DNA from: Flaccisagitta enflata
Taxonomy: Eukaryota; Chaetognatha; Sagittoidea; Aphragmophora
NCBI GenBank assembly: GCA_965153355.1
Contig: OZ231126.1
Location: 37,014,001-37,078,000, forward strand
Length of the DNA: 64,000 nt
Direction of reading: 5' to 3'
The position numbers were made by a program, and so were the translations under genes. Every line of letters begins with the position of its first letter. Positions within the stretch are counted from its first letter, which is position 1. Shown here piece by piece: positions 1 to 9,814 of this stretch. The notes under the pieces were generated by a model. It had not been told where the DNA came from, searched no databases, and saw only the letters and a program-made list of their open reading frames with translations.

Positions 1-62
1 TTGATACATCAGTGACTTTACTTACAAGGCCTAAATTCAACCCATCGATGCGTCCTTTGCGT

Positions 63-170
63 TTTTAGTCTTGTGCTACGCGACTCTTCGCCCCACTTGG
101 TCAGTCGGTCGGTCTGTCCCTGTTTTCCTTTTTTGGCGTTTTTAAGCTTTTTGGGCTCACAGCTCCTTTC
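63..170 (-). mobile_element. Hairpin-ended element (family A), truncated
   Basis: Reads on the minus strand. It begins with TTTTTAGTC and a stem close to AGTCGCG/CGCGACT, followed by a GGTC/GGTCGGTC tandem core and the conserved inner block TTTTTTGGCGTTTTTAAGC. The distal end (GGATACACGG) is missing. Family assignment rests on near-identity to the full copies at 1490 and 36405. Confidence 0.7.
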
Positions 171-171
171 T

Positions 172-245
172 AATTGCCATTATAAGTCATTCTAAGTCAT
201 TCTAAGCCCTTAGTCATTCTAAGTCATATTATATGTTATACTAAG
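172..245. repeat. TAAGTCATTC-type tandem repeat
   Basis: Short tandem repeats of a TCTAAGTCAT unit. They resume after 498 (TAAGTCCCTTAAGTC), so the element at 246-497 was inserted into this array. The same AAGTCATTTT-like unit forms the core of the hairpin-ended element at 13875-14454. Confidence 0.6.
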
Positions 246-497
246 GGGGCGTTTCTAGTCAGAGACAACCGCGTTTTGAACGGGCCACTCGGTCGCTCGC
301 TACGTTCGTTCGTTCGCTCGCACCAGTAACTCGCTCCCAGCGCTCCGCTCGCTACGCTCGCTTGCTCTGTTCACGGGCTAGCTCACTCACTTCGCTCACT
401 CCCTCGTGGGACAGTTGAAATTCTTGAAAATGTGTTTACGCTGTTAACGCGTTTCACGGGAGGGAACGCGTTTTTGGTTGTCACCAGAAACACGCCC
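246..497. mobile_element. Short inverted-repeat element, CGCTCACT-rich
   Basis: Ends are inverted repeats of about 30 bp (GGGGCGTTTCTAGTCAGAG at the left; the right end CCAGAAACACGCCC is its approximate reverse complement). TAAG occurs on both sides (242-245 and 498-501) as a probable 4-bp target duplication. The interior is rich in GCTCGCT/CTCACTTCGCTCACTCC. Related copies lie near 3130, 25163 and 27583. Confidence 0.6.
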
Positions 498-554
498 TAA
501 GTCCCTTAAGTCAATCAGGTCAATTTAGTCATTTAATTCTTTTCTGCTTTTTTT

Positions 555-1150
555 GGCAGCGGCGCCAAAGGGGCCGATGACCTATGCTTTCACACAGGAG
601 AAATTTCTCTTTCTCCTTCTTTTCCTTCTCCTTCTCCCCCTCCATCCCCCCCCCCCTTTGAAGCTCATATCATGGCCTTGAGGCTCATATCCCAGCCTTA
701 AGGCCCAAATTCTAGCCTCAAGGCCCAAATCTTAGCCTTGAGGCTCAAATGCCAAACAAAGGGCTAAAGTCCCAGCCTCAAGGCCCAAATCCCATTCACG
801 AGGCTCAAATCCCAGCCTTGAGACTCAAATTACAGTCTTGAGGCTCAAATCCCAGCCTTGAGGCTTACATCCCAGCATTGGGGGTCACATCCCAGCTCTA
901 AGGCTCAAGTTCCAGTCTAAAGTCTCTAGCCCAAGCCTCCGAGGTTCAAATCCCAGTCTTGACTCAAATCACAGCCTCAAGGCTCAAATCACAAGCTCAT
1001 GGCTCAAATCACAACCTTGAGGCTCAAATCACAGCCTGTAGGCTCAAATCACAACCTTGAGGCTCTAATAACAGTATTGATGCTCAGATTTAAGCCTAGA
1101 GCTTCAAAATCTACTAAGCATAGGTCATCGGCCCCTTTGGAGCCGCTGCC
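555..1150. mobile_element. Minisatellite bracketed by GGCAGCGGC inverted repeats
   Basis: The left end GGCAGCGGCGCCAAAGGGG followed by CCGATGACCTATGC is matched in reverse by GCATAGGTCATCGG then CCCCTTTGGAGCCGCTGCC at the right. Between them run roughly 20 degenerate copies of a 20-bp unit close to GAGGCTCAAATCCCAGCCTT. The same design recurs at 1787-2219, which argues for a mobile or duplicating unit. No coding capacity was seen. Confidence 0.7.
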
Positions 1151-1204
1151 CCTCTCACCATCACACACCTACATATACTCAAATAGGGGCAACGGGTACC
1201 GCTG

Positions 1205-1298
1205 ACCATCTAACGCTTTTGCGACTGTTAAGTCATTTCAGGATATCCTACGTCATTTACGTGACTTATAGGTGTTGGCCTTGTTTTCCAACGACTTA
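1205..1298 (-). mobile_element. Hairpin-ended element fragment (AAGTCATTT core)
   Basis: On the minus strand it starts AAAACAAGGCCAACACC and TATAAGTCACGT, matching the 5' end of the longer copy at 13875. A short AAATGACTT-like core follows, ending at AGTCGCAAAAGCG. It is short and degraded. Confidence 0.5.
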
Positions 1299-1318
1299 GC
1301 TTTTTATCGAGCTCGTGC

Positions 1319-1359
1319 AAGAGATGAAGAGAGAGAGCGAGAGCGAGAGCGAGAGCGAG

Positions 1360-1422
<63 letters not shown>

Positions 1423-1457
1423 CAGAGACAGAGAGACAGAGACAGAGAGAAAGAGAC
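1319..1457. repeat. (GA)n microsatellite
   Basis: About 140 bp of GA dinucleotides with GAGC and GACA variant blocks at its edges. Reading frames through it are only repeat translation. Confidence 0.95.
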
Positions 1458-1489
1458 AGTGAACATTACTCGATTTTACGTTATCTGTA

Positions 1490-1684
1490 AAAAAACAAGG
1501 CTGGATACACGGCTACCCCAGTCGCGTACAGGTGGGCAGTGGGCAGGGGCTCAATCATTTGGGCAGGTGCAGTGAGGCCAAAGACCGCAAAAACCCAAAA
1601 AAAGTCAAGTGTGACGGACGGACCAATGGACGGACCGACGGACGGACCGACAAACCGGGTTGTTGAGTCGCGTAGCACGTGACT
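1490..1684 (+). mobile_element. Hairpin-ended element (family A), full copy
   Basis: Complete copy of about 195 bp. The 5' end is AAACAAGGCTGGATACACGG, followed by AGTCGCGTAC, two GGGCAGG blocks, a GACGGACCAATGGACGG tandem core, and the 3' hairpin AGTCGCGTAGCACGTGACT followed by AAAAA. No protein is encoded. It ends only a few bases before another fragment. Confidence 0.8.
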
Positions 1685-1717
1685 AAAAAAGCCAACGAGG
1701 ACGCATCTAAAGATATC

Positions 1718-1782
1718 TTTTTAGTCGCGTTCTACGCAACTCTACACCCTGCCAGTTGGTTGGTTGGTCGGTCTGTCCCCTT
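1718..1782 (-). mobile_element. Hairpin-ended element, 3' half only
   Basis: Minus-strand copy with TTTTTAGTCGCGTTCTACG at the hairpin end and a short GGTTGGTTGG core. It then runs directly into the bracketed minisatellite at 1787. A separate scrap (GAGGACGCATCTAAA, 1697-1711) of another subfamily sits just upstream. Confidence 0.6.
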
Positions 1783-1786
1783 AATA

Positions 1787-2219
1787 GGCAGCGGCGCCAA
1801 AGGGTCGATGACCTATACTTTCACTCATATGGGGAATTTTCTCCTTCTCCCTCTTCTTCTCCTCCGTCCCCCTTCGGATCCGAGTCTTGAGGCCCAATTT
1901 CCAGTCTCCAGGCCTAAACCTCAGTTTCAAAGCCCAAATCCCAGCCTTGAGGCCCTATTCCTAGCCTCGAGGCCCAAGTCCCAGCCTGGCGGCCCAGATC
2001 CCAGCTTGGAGGCTTAAATTTCAGCCTTGAGGTCCTTATCCCAGCCATTGAAGCTAGGATTAGGGCCTAAAGGCTGGGATTTGGGCCTTGAGACTAGGAT
2101 CTGGGCCTCCAGGCTAAAATTTAGGCCTCAAGACTGGGTTTTGGAGGGGACGAAAGAGAAGGAGGAAAAAATTCCCCATACATGTGAAAGCATAGGTCAT
2201 CGACCCCGGCCACTGTCCT
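1787..2219. mobile_element. Second minisatellite bracketed by GGCAGCGGC inverted repeats
   Basis: Same construction as 555-1150. The inverted arms are longer here and include the pair TATGGGGAATTTTCTCC / GGAAAAAATTCCCCATA. The internal unit (GAGGCCCAAATCCCAGCC-like) reverses orientation near 2040, so the array itself is partly palindromic. Confidence 0.65.
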
Positions 2220-2238
2220 GCTTCCCCTCAAACTTCAA

Positions 2239-2765
2239 CAGTCAGTGGACAAAACAAAATAGGTAGAGAGCTCACTCAGTTGGCTTTGATCCAACCTACT
2301 GTTATTAAACAGCAGGCTGTAAACAACAACTGGTTGTGAAAATTACAGCCGGCTGTCATCTTACAAAGTTGGCAAAAATCCAACCTAAATAGAACAGAAC
2401 GTGATTAGCATATTCATAATCCTGATGAAATTCTGAGAAGTTTGACATGTCACACTTAACATTTTTTATAAAAAATAATCTCTTAACAATGCATTATAAT
2501 TTTATTAAACATTGATAATTTTTTTTTATTTTCATATAAAAGTATATGTTGGGACATATCAAACTTCTCAGAATTTCACTAGGATTATGAATTTGCAGGT
2601 TACATGCTATTTCGTGAAAGTTGGATTTTTGCCAACTTTGTAGCATGACAGCCGGCTGTAATTTTTACAACCAGTTGTTGTTTACAGCCTGCTGTTTGAT
2701 AATAGAAGGTTGGATCAAAGCCAACAGAGTGAGCTCTCTACCTATTTTGTTTTGTCCACTGACTG
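2239..2765. mobile_element. Foldback element with about 150-bp terminal inverted repeats
   Basis: Left arm 2239-2390 and right arm about 2618-2765 are inverted copies. They share AGTCAGTGGACAAAACAAAA, AGAGAGCTCACT, TTGGCTTTGATCCAACC, and a TTACAGCCGGCTGTC block. The AT-rich loop has no ORF. A related, less conserved copy at 13571-14550 carries another element inside its right arm. Confidence 0.8.
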
Positions 2766-2797
2766 TCGAGCACAACTTACTAAGGCAGGGCACGGGC

Positions 2798-2954
2798 ACC
2801 GCTGACCATCTAACGCTTTTGCGACTTTTACTTTTTTGGCATTTTTGAGCTTTGTGAGCTCGCTGCTCCTGCTCCTGAATGTCAAAGTGACCTTTTCTAT
2901 CATTGCCCTTTCCCACCCGGGCGCGACTAGTGTAGCCATGTATCCGGCAAATAT
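2798..2954 (-). mobile_element. Decayed hairpin-ended element
   Basis: Minus-strand remnant. It has GCGACTTTTACTTTTTTGGC, GCTCCTGCTCCTG and, at the distal end, GTAGCCATGTATCCGGC (reverse complement of the usual GGATACACGGCTAC start). The tetranucleotide core is lost. Confidence 0.5.
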
Positions 2955-3129
2955 ACAAATCTTTTCCCCCAATCTGGTAACTTTGGAACTAAACCTTTGG
3001 AACCTTTGGAACCTTTGGAACCTTTGGAACTAAACCTTTCAAGAAATATTCAACCATGAAAAGACTACAAACAAATACATGAATTTTTTGAGTGAATGCC
3101 TAGTTAGTGCTGAGTACACCTAAATCAGT

Positions 3130-3300
3130 TGGAGCGTGTTTCTAGTGAGGACGACAATTGCGTTTCTTTCTGTGAAACACGATTACAGCTCAAACACATG
3201 TTCATGAATAACAACCATCCTACTAGGGAGTGAGCAAACTGAGAGCAAGCCCATGAATGGAGTGAGCAAGCAAAGCCAATGAGCAGGAAAAGGGGCTTGA
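3130..3300 (-). mobile_element. CGCTCACT-rich inverted-repeat element, diverged copy
   Basis: Starts GAGCGTGTTTCTAGTGAGG and contains AACACGATTACAGC, AACACATGTTCATG and GAGTGAGCAAGC, which in reverse match the elements at 246 and 25163. The far terminus is unclear. Confidence 0.45.
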
Positions 3301-3373
3301 GAGGGCTGATTTGAGGCCTCAGGGAGAGGGGGGGGATGGATGGATGGACAGATGGACGAAAATCTGGAAATTC

Positions 3374-3416
3374 ACCCGTGGCCTTCAGGACATCGGCCCT
3401 TTGGGGCCGCTGCCCA
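3374..3416. repeat. Solitary GGGCAGCGGCC terminus
   Basis: AGGACATCGGCCCTTTGG and GGCCGCTGCCC match the right terminus of the element at 22264-22710, as does the preceding AAATTCACCC. No left partner was found nearby. Confidence 0.5.
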
Positions 3417-3461
3417 AAATGTATCACAAATGCTATTTTTTCCACTTTTCGACTTGATCAC

Positions 3462-3613
3462 CACAGATGGGTGAACAGACGGACGGGAGGACGGACAAAG
3501 GGACGGACAGACGGACAGACGGACGGACCGCCGGATGGATAGACAGACAAATCCTCTTGAAGAGTTGCGTGTCTGTCTCTATATGTGATCTCTCTCGCTC
3601 TCCTTCTCGCTCT

Positions 3614-3679
<66 letters not shown>

Positions 3680-3844
3680 GCCTGTCAGTCTTTCCGTCTG
3701 TGCCAGTCTGCTCTGCCGTATTTGTCTGTTTCAGTCTGTCTTTCTGTCTATTTCAGTCTGTGTGTTTCCGTCTGTTTCAGTCTATGTCTTTCTGTCTGTT
3801 TTGGTTTATCCGTCTGCCTGTCTGTCTCTGTCTGCCAGTCTGTC

Positions 3845-3894
<50 letters not shown>

Positions 3895-3900
3895 AGTCTC
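3462..3900. repeat. GACGGACA tetranucleotide, (TC)n and (CTGT)n block
   Basis: A GACGGACA/GGACGGAC array (3465-3545) is followed by (TC)n (about 3617-3675) and irregular TCTGTCTG repeats to 3900. The first part is probably the core of a decayed hairpin-ended element. The long reading frames here are repeat translation only. Confidence 0.85.
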
Positions 3901-4620
3901 TCGCTCCTTCATGGCATGGAACGGTTGACGACCTATCGAAACTTGAAAAAAAAGCTAATTCTTTTGTCATTTTTGAAATACAAATTCAATTTGCTCGGCG
4001 ACCCCTTGACCGATTGAGATGAAATTTTACACAGACAAACTACTTAAAAAATGCCGTCGAATGAGCCCAATCCCAGCATGACGTTATTAGAAGAAGAGTT
4101 ATGATTTTTTAAAGATTAAAAAATTTCGATCGTTTTGAGCAAATAACTGTCATTTACATTCCCATCGAGGAAGTGATTTTAACAAAAAATGTGCTTTAGT
4201 AAAAACTTGCCGAAGGGAAATTTGTGTTCCATAGGCGACATGGAACACTTCTCCACCCCTCAGGTCTTTGGACACTCAATTCTGGCCTATGCGGAGTAAA
4301 AGACCGCCGTGGATATACAAGCCAGTGCTACGATGCAGACCAACGGATCAACGGACCGACCGACGGAAAAAAACAAAATTTCTTATTTAGTTGCAAGTGA
4401 AAAGTGTTGATCTTTTTTTTTTTTTTGCCATGGCGTTTTTCAAACGCGGACTCCGTCTGTCTGTCCGTTTGTTTGTCCGTCCGTCTTTACATCCGTCTAT
4501 CTACAATTCTATCTACATTGTATTGATACAATCTTTCTTCCTATTGATACGAACGTTGAAAGCGGGCTTCAACCTCACAAAGAGAAACGTGATGATTGCT
4601 AATGAAGGCGTTTGGCAACG
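3901..4620. other. No gene seen; mostly AT-rich single-copy sequence
   Basis: I see no exon with plausible coding content. Short ACGGACCGACCGACGG (about 4335-4365) and CCGTCTGTCTGTCCG (about 4453-4495) runs are tetranucleotide-repeat scraps in opposite orientations. Confidence 0.5.
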
Positions 4621-4624
4621 TGAC

Positions 4625-4632
4625 AATCCTCG

Positions 4633-4724
<92 letters not shown>

Positions 4725-4830
4725 GCTGTTGTTGCTGTTGTTGCTGTTGTTACTCCGAAATTACGTTCATCATCATCCTCCTCCTCCTCCTCATCTTCAT
4801 CATCATCAACATCATCGGCATCATCATGAT

Positions 4831-4891
<61 letters not shown>

Positions 4892-4950
4892 AATGGCAAT
4901 GATGATGAAGATGATGATGATGATGAAGATGATGATGATGATGATGATCA
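4625..4950. repeat. (TTG)n followed by (ATC)n/(GAT)n trinucleotide arrays
   Basis: TTG repeats (about 4630-4755), then CTC/ATC repeats, then (GAT)n on the same strand to 4950, so the last two parts are roughly inverted to one another (TCATCATC versus GATGATGA). It lies about 100 bp upstream of the glutamate receptor start codon. Confidence 0.9.
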
Positions 4951-5056
4951 ACCTTTCTCCAAGGTGTCCCCTCCTCCTCATGTTCTATAGACTGATAGAC
5001 ATGTATTGACTTTATTGCACCACGTTAATGAACACATTTGATCCTCAATTAACAAG

Positions 5057-5275
5057 ATGTATCGACATTCGGTCCCCACTCAACTCGCCATCTTCTGCGT
5101 CTTTCTCGTCTCAATCATAACTTTGCATCGGCCTTCGACATTTCTCGCCTCTTCCGCGCCACAAAACGACCTCAAAATCAGCGCCATTTTTGACGGCGAA
5201 ACTGAGAAAGAGGAACTCGCCTTTCGGGCGGCTCTACGCAAAATCAACGCCAGAGAATTGGACATTTTACCCGAG
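5057..5275 (+). CDS. Kainate/AMPA-type ionotropic glutamate receptor, exon 1
   Basis: First of four exons encoding the amino-terminal domain of an ionotropic glutamate receptor, a ligand-gated cation channel of the plasma membrane. The 73 codons start at ATG 5057 with a hydrophobic stretch at residues 9-31 that fits a signal peptide. The family block ISAIFDGETEKEELAF (residues 41-56), which opens lobe 1 of kainate receptor ATDs, follows. The exon ends at GAG with a GT donor at 5276 (phase 0). The next exon continues the alignment exactly. I infer kainate-like rather than NMDA-like from the motif order; AMPA or delta types are not excluded. The channel and ligand-binding parts are not in the window. 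Confidence 0.85.
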
Positions 5276-5339
5276 GTACTGTCAAAAGTTATATGTTCCC
5301 CAAATTTTCTTTTTTTTCTCTTTTTCCCTTCTTTGGCAA

Positions 5340-6040
5340 ACTTTTACAAGAGGACCACACTTTTTTTATGGTCTGTTTTTGTATTTAACACAACCTAAAC
5401 TCACTCCTACCCCTACCCCCACCCCTTACCCCATCCCCACCCCTACCCCTAAACTCATCCCTACCCCTTAACTCACCCCTACCCCTAAACTCACCCCTAC
5501 CCCTAAACTCACCCCTACCCCTAAACTCACCCCTACCCCTAAACTCACCCCTACCCCTAAACTCACCCCTACCCCTAAACTCACCCCTACCCCTAAACTC
5601 ACCCCTACCCCTAAACTCACCCCCACCCCTAAACTCACCCCTACCCCTAAACTCACCCCTACCCCTAAACTCACCCCTACCCCTAAACTCACCCCTACCC
5701 CTAAACTCACCCCTACCCCTAAACTCACCCCTACCCCTAAACTCACCCCTACCCCTAAACTCACCCCTACCCCTAAACTCACCCCTACCCTAAACTCACC
5801 CCTACCCTAACCCTACCCTCACCCCTAAACTCACCCCCACCCTAAACTCACCCCTACCCCTAAACTCACCCCTACCCCAAACCCTACCCCTACCCCTAAA
5901 CTCACCCCCACCCCTAAACTCACCCCTTCCCCCAACTCACCCCTACCCCTAAACTCAACCCTTACCCTTAACTCAACCAGTCAACCATACTTATATATCC
6001 AGGATAGTTGAAAATTTGAGTGTGGTCCTCTTGTAAAAGT
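5340..6040. mobile_element. Telomere-like 18-bp minisatellite bracketed by inverted repeats
   Basis: A perfect 22-bp inverted repeat (its core ACAAGAGGACCACACT) lies at 5340-5361 and 6019-6040. Between them are about 30 copies of an 18-bp unit, CTCACCCCTACCCCTAAA, with CCCTAACCCTACCC variants near 5805. The other strand carries repeated GGGGTAGGGGTGAG, a potential G-quadruplex former. It lies in intron 1 of the glutamate receptor. Confidence 0.85.
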
Positions 6041-6079
6041 AGACCCCTTCTTTGATTACCTTCCCCATCTTCAAACCCT

Positions 6080-6180
6080 TTGATTGTCTGTCCGTCCGTC
6101 CGTCCAACCGTCCATCTGTCCGTCCGTCCGTTCGTCCCTCCGTCCGTCAATCAGTCCGTCCTTCGGTCCGTCCGTCCGTC
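6080..6180 (-). repeat. TCCGTCCG tetranucleotide array
   Basis: GTCCGTCCGTCCAACC-type repeats like the core of the hairpin-ended elements, but neither a clear hairpin nor a GGATACACGG end is seen. Probably a decayed copy. Confidence 0.5.
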
Positions 6181-6596
6181 ACAAAAGTTGATTTTTGAGC
6201 CATTGTAATGCTGGAGGTCCTCAGAGTCATATCTAGGGTCCTATGATTGACTGTTTAAAGCGTCTTTTGTCTTTTTGTTCATGTTTGTCAAATATTTGGT
6301 TTGAAATTTTGGACACGTACGACATCCGCGACGTTGTCGGTTGTTCGCATTTTGAACGTCGTATCATGTTACGTCATCTTAGTGCCTAAGTTCATTTGAT
6401 AAAAAAAATGAATAGTATTAAGGAATGTTAGTGGATGTCAATAAAAGTTAAGGAACGTGCATCAATGCTAATGAATGAAAACGTATTGTTAAAACCGGCC
6501 CTGATTAAAAACTTTAAAGTCCGAATCAGTGTGATACTCTCTGTTTTGCAATCGGATCGGACTCTCATGTTTTGCAAGCTTTGAACCTCGAGAGGG
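6181..6596. other. No gene seen
   Basis: AT-rich intronic sequence of the glutamate receptor gene without a repeat or coding signal that I recognise. Confidence 0.4.
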
Positions 6597-6601
6597 TTTT
6601 T

Positions 6602-6717
6602 AGATGCGACAAAGCACCTCTATAACTGGCTGTGTCCGTTGGTTGGTCGGTTGGTCGGGCAACGCATTCATTCGACGATCCACACGTCGCATCTTATTGG
6701 CCTACTTAGACTTGTTC
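6602..6717 (-). mobile_element. Hairpin-ended element (family C)
   Basis: Minus-strand copy, about 116 bp. The 5' end reads ACAAGTCTAAGTAGGCC then AGATGCGAC, with a CCAACCGACC core, and the 3' end TAGAGGTGCTTT then GTCGCATCT followed by AAAAA. The 3' last arm (GTCGCATCT) pairs with the 5' motif AGATGCGAC. The sister copy at 17469 has C in place of T at the 3' end and the matching G at the 5' end. Confidence 0.8.
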
Positions 6718-6735
6718 TTACAGAAAAGCATTTTT

Positions 6736-6835
6736 AAGTGCGTAATCGCACTTCTGTAAGAGGTCATGTCCGTCTGTTGGTTGGTCGGTTGGTCGGTAGG
6801 TCGGTAACGCAAACGTTAGAAATGTGCAGAACGGC
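6736..6835 (-). mobile_element. Hairpin-ended element (AAGTGCG subfamily)
   Basis: Hairpin AAGTGCGTAATCGCACTT preceded by TTTTT, then a GGTTGGTCGG core and TGCAGAACGGCTGATTCTGA. The last block recurs in the copy at 37089-37192. It lies just 18 bp from the family C copy in the same orientation. Confidence 0.6.
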
Positions 6836-6882
6836 TGATTCTGACGTATTTCTTCTTTCCTATCACCTCTCATACCTTACCA

Positions 6883-6992
6883 CATTCATTCATTCATTCA
6901 TTCATTCATTCATTCATTCATTCATTCATTCATTCATTCATTCATTCATTCATTCATTCATTAATTTATTCATTCATTCATTCATTCATTCA
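6883..6992. repeat. (ATTC)n microsatellite
   Basis: About 27 tandem ATTC units with one AATTTATT interruption. Confidence 0.95.
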
Positions 6993-7177
6993 AAACGTTG
7001 ATTCACAAATTCTTGATCAAGCGAGGCGCACTTATTGGCCATAACCTGGCCTTGTTATTGCTCAAATTGCTTGAAATTGAGCTTTAGTGAAATTCGGTAA
7101 TTGTCAGATTTCTATCATTTTTTTTGTAACCAAATCAAGCCTGATTTTTTTGTGTTAATGAATGTCAACAACAATTT

Positions 7178-7735
<558 letters not shown>

Positions 7736-7738
7736 CAG

Positions 7739-7876
7739 ACGTCTTTGGTCTTCGGAATCGAGCGTGTGCTGCCCGATAATCCATTCGAAGCGACGCGAAG
7801 TTGTTGCAAATTACTAACTGAAGGCGTCGTTGGGGTCATAGGGCCCCAGTCCAGATACAGCGCAGAGCATGTCCAG
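7739..7876 (+). CDS. Glutamate receptor, exon 2
   Basis: 46 codons, phase 0 at both ends, between acceptor CACGCAG (7738) and donor GTGTGT (7877). It encodes PFEATRSCCKLLTEGVVGVI and IGPQSRYSAEHVQ, matching the kainate ATD region where an F-E-A helix is followed by G-V-x-x-x-x-GP. It continues exon 1 without a gap. Confidence 0.85.
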
Positions 7877-8160
7877 GTGTGTACATCGAAATTGTTCACT
7901 GCTAGATCGTGTGCGGCTGTGCGCGCTGGCTGAGCGACTTATTGTTGTTGCTGTTGTTGATTTGGCTGTACGAAAACCCAATGTACATAAAAATATTGTA
8001 TATATATACACCCAATGCAATACCCAATACGTATCGCCCGGCCTTGGATATGGATGGAAGGAAGAAAGGAAGGAAGGAAGGAAGGATAGAGGGAAGTAAG
8101 TGAAGGAACGGGAAAACACCAAGAAAAAGACGAGTATCAGAGTATCGGCAGTGTATATCA

Positions 8161-8316
8161 GTATATCAGTAGCCAGAGAGTACACATTGAAGGGATAGGA
8201 GCACTGGATACCGAGACTCACCCTAGGGGTCTTGTTAACCGTAGAATCGATTGGAGGGGTCGAAATAGGTCTAACATGACCGGATCGCGGGGCGCAACGG
8301 ACCTGATCGAGCATTA
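8161..8316. repeat. Dispersed repeat, copy 1
   Basis: A segment of about 155 bp (GTACACATTGAAGGGATAGG through GGGGCGCAACGGACCTGATCG) found again in reverse orientation at 13347-13500. Its function is not recognised. Confidence 0.6.
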
Positions 8317-8639
8317 TGACGCTTTTTTCCTTATTTTGCATCCATTTCCGGTGCTTGGCCTGGTCTTTTAGCTTACTTGTACTCGGCAACTGATACGACA
8401 TGACAAAATATGGATCTAGAATCCCGTGAATTACCATTTCATGAGGATTTTTTGTAAGGGAGGGTGTTTTTAACCAATTTTCTTGTTTTAGGGCCCTCCA
8501 TCGAGCATAAAAACATAGGAAAATAGGAAAATTGAGAAAAAAATCGCCATTTTGATAAACTGATTACGCCTGTTTATGTTTTTTTCCTTAAGAGCAGCTG
8601 AAGAAGTAATAAGCAGGAGGAAGGTGAAGAGGGAGAGGT

Positions 8640-8672
8640 GGCAGGTAAGGAGGGGGACGAGGGGGAGGGGGA

Positions 8673-8703
<31 letters not shown>

Positions 8704-9262
8704 GGAGGAGGAGGAAGAAGAAGAAGATAGAAACAACCAACTCTGAAGAAGAATCTTGTTTAGCTGCCGTCGAACTCTTTTGTCGTTTGGATGGTAGCGA
8801 AGAAGAAGAAGAAGAAGAAGAAGAAGAAGAAGAAGAAGAAGAAGAAGAAGAAGAAGGAGGAGGAGGAGGAGGAGTGGGAGGTGTTGATGCAGGCGATGCA
8901 AACCGACTACAAATCTTTCTTGGATGTAACGGTTCACATAGTTTGATGAAAGAGAAGAAGGAGAAGGAGAAGGAGAAGGAGAAGAAGAGAAAGAAGGAGA
9001 AGGAGAGAAAGAATGAGGAGTGGGGGGTGTTGATGCAGGCGAAGCAAACCGGCTGCAAATCTTTCTTGGATGTAACGGTCTACATAGTTTGTTGAAAGAA
9101 AGGACGGAAAAGAAGAAGAAGGAGAAGAAGAAGAAGAAGAAGAAGAAGGAGAAGAGGAGAAAGAAGGAGAAGAAGAGAAAGAAGGAGAGGAAAAAGAAGG
9201 GAAAGAAGGAGAAGAAGGAGAAGAAAAAGAGGAAGGGAAAGAAGGAAAAGAAAGGAAAAGAA
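8640..9262. repeat. Purine-rich GGA/GAA region
   Basis: Long AGG/GAA/GAAG runs in three blocks. Two blocks are linked by duplicated spacers (ACTACAAATCTTTCTTGGAT at about 8910 and a near copy at about 9054, both followed by GTAACGG), so a unit of about 140 bp has been duplicated in tandem. Confidence 0.8.
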
Positions 9263-9460
9263 ACAAGGCCGGATACACGGCTACCCCAGTCACGTGCGAG
9301 TGGGCAGGGGCTGTATTTGAGGTCAAATGATCATTTTGGCAGGAGCAGTGAAGCTAAAGACCGCAAAAACCCCAAAAAAGTTAAGCGCGATGGAGAGACT
9401 GATGGACGGACCAATGGTTGGACTGACATAGCGGGGTGTAGAGTCGCGTAGCACATGACT
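9263..9460 (+). mobile_element. Hairpin-ended element (family A), full copy
   Basis: Starts ACAAGGCCGGATACACGGC with AGTCACGTGC, has GGCAGGGGC and GGCAGGAGCAGTGA blocks, a GATGGACGGACC core, and ends AGTCGCGTAGCACATGACT followed by AAAAAA. The CpG changes at the two ends look like independent decay. Confidence 0.8.
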
Positions 9461-9722
9461 AAAAAATGAAGAAGAAAAGGAAGAAGAAACAAGTCGGCAG
9501 AAAAGCATATTCTTAGCGGATCAGGTACGTACTTTCATGATATTCTCCATCAGCACGGCATTTTTAACTAATATGTCTCGCTCATTTATTTGTCAAACTC
9601 GGAAAAAATAGAGTTATGTAGCCATAGTAGTTTAATCCATCTGTTTTTCATGCTTAAATTCCTTGATTGATACATACTGACCATGGTATCACAATTCTTT
9701 TGGAATTTGACCTGGTATCGCC

Positions 9723-9726
<4 letters not shown>

Positions 9727-9810
<84 letters not shown>
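9727..9810. repeat. (GA)n microsatellite
   Basis: About 42 uninterrupted GA units. Confidence 0.95.

Positions 9811-9814
<4 letters not shown>

Noticed and set aside
1490-1684. SINE interpretation of the hairpin-ended elements
   Set aside because: No A/B box promoter, no poly-A or simple 3' tail, and no target duplication at the two sites where the empty state can be inferred.
1490-1684. Canonical Helitron termini (5' TC, 3' CTRR with a spaced hairpin)
   Set aside because: The 5' end is ACAAGG rather than TC and the hairpin is terminal, so the Helentron/HINE type fits better; CTAA at the 3' end may be coincidental.
3467-3545. CRISPR-like array
   Set aside because: GACGGACA units are 4-8 bp and contiguous, without spacers; this is a eukaryotic simple repeat.
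4391-4990. 199-residue frame with poly-Cys and poly-Asp
   Set aside because: TTG and GAT trinucleotide arrays; the non-repeat ends match nothing recognisable.
5400-5960. True internal telomere (interstitial TTAGGG array)
   Set aside because: The unit is an 18-mer CTCACCCCTACCCCTAAA, not a run of CCCTAA; only a few CCCTAA units occur near 5805.
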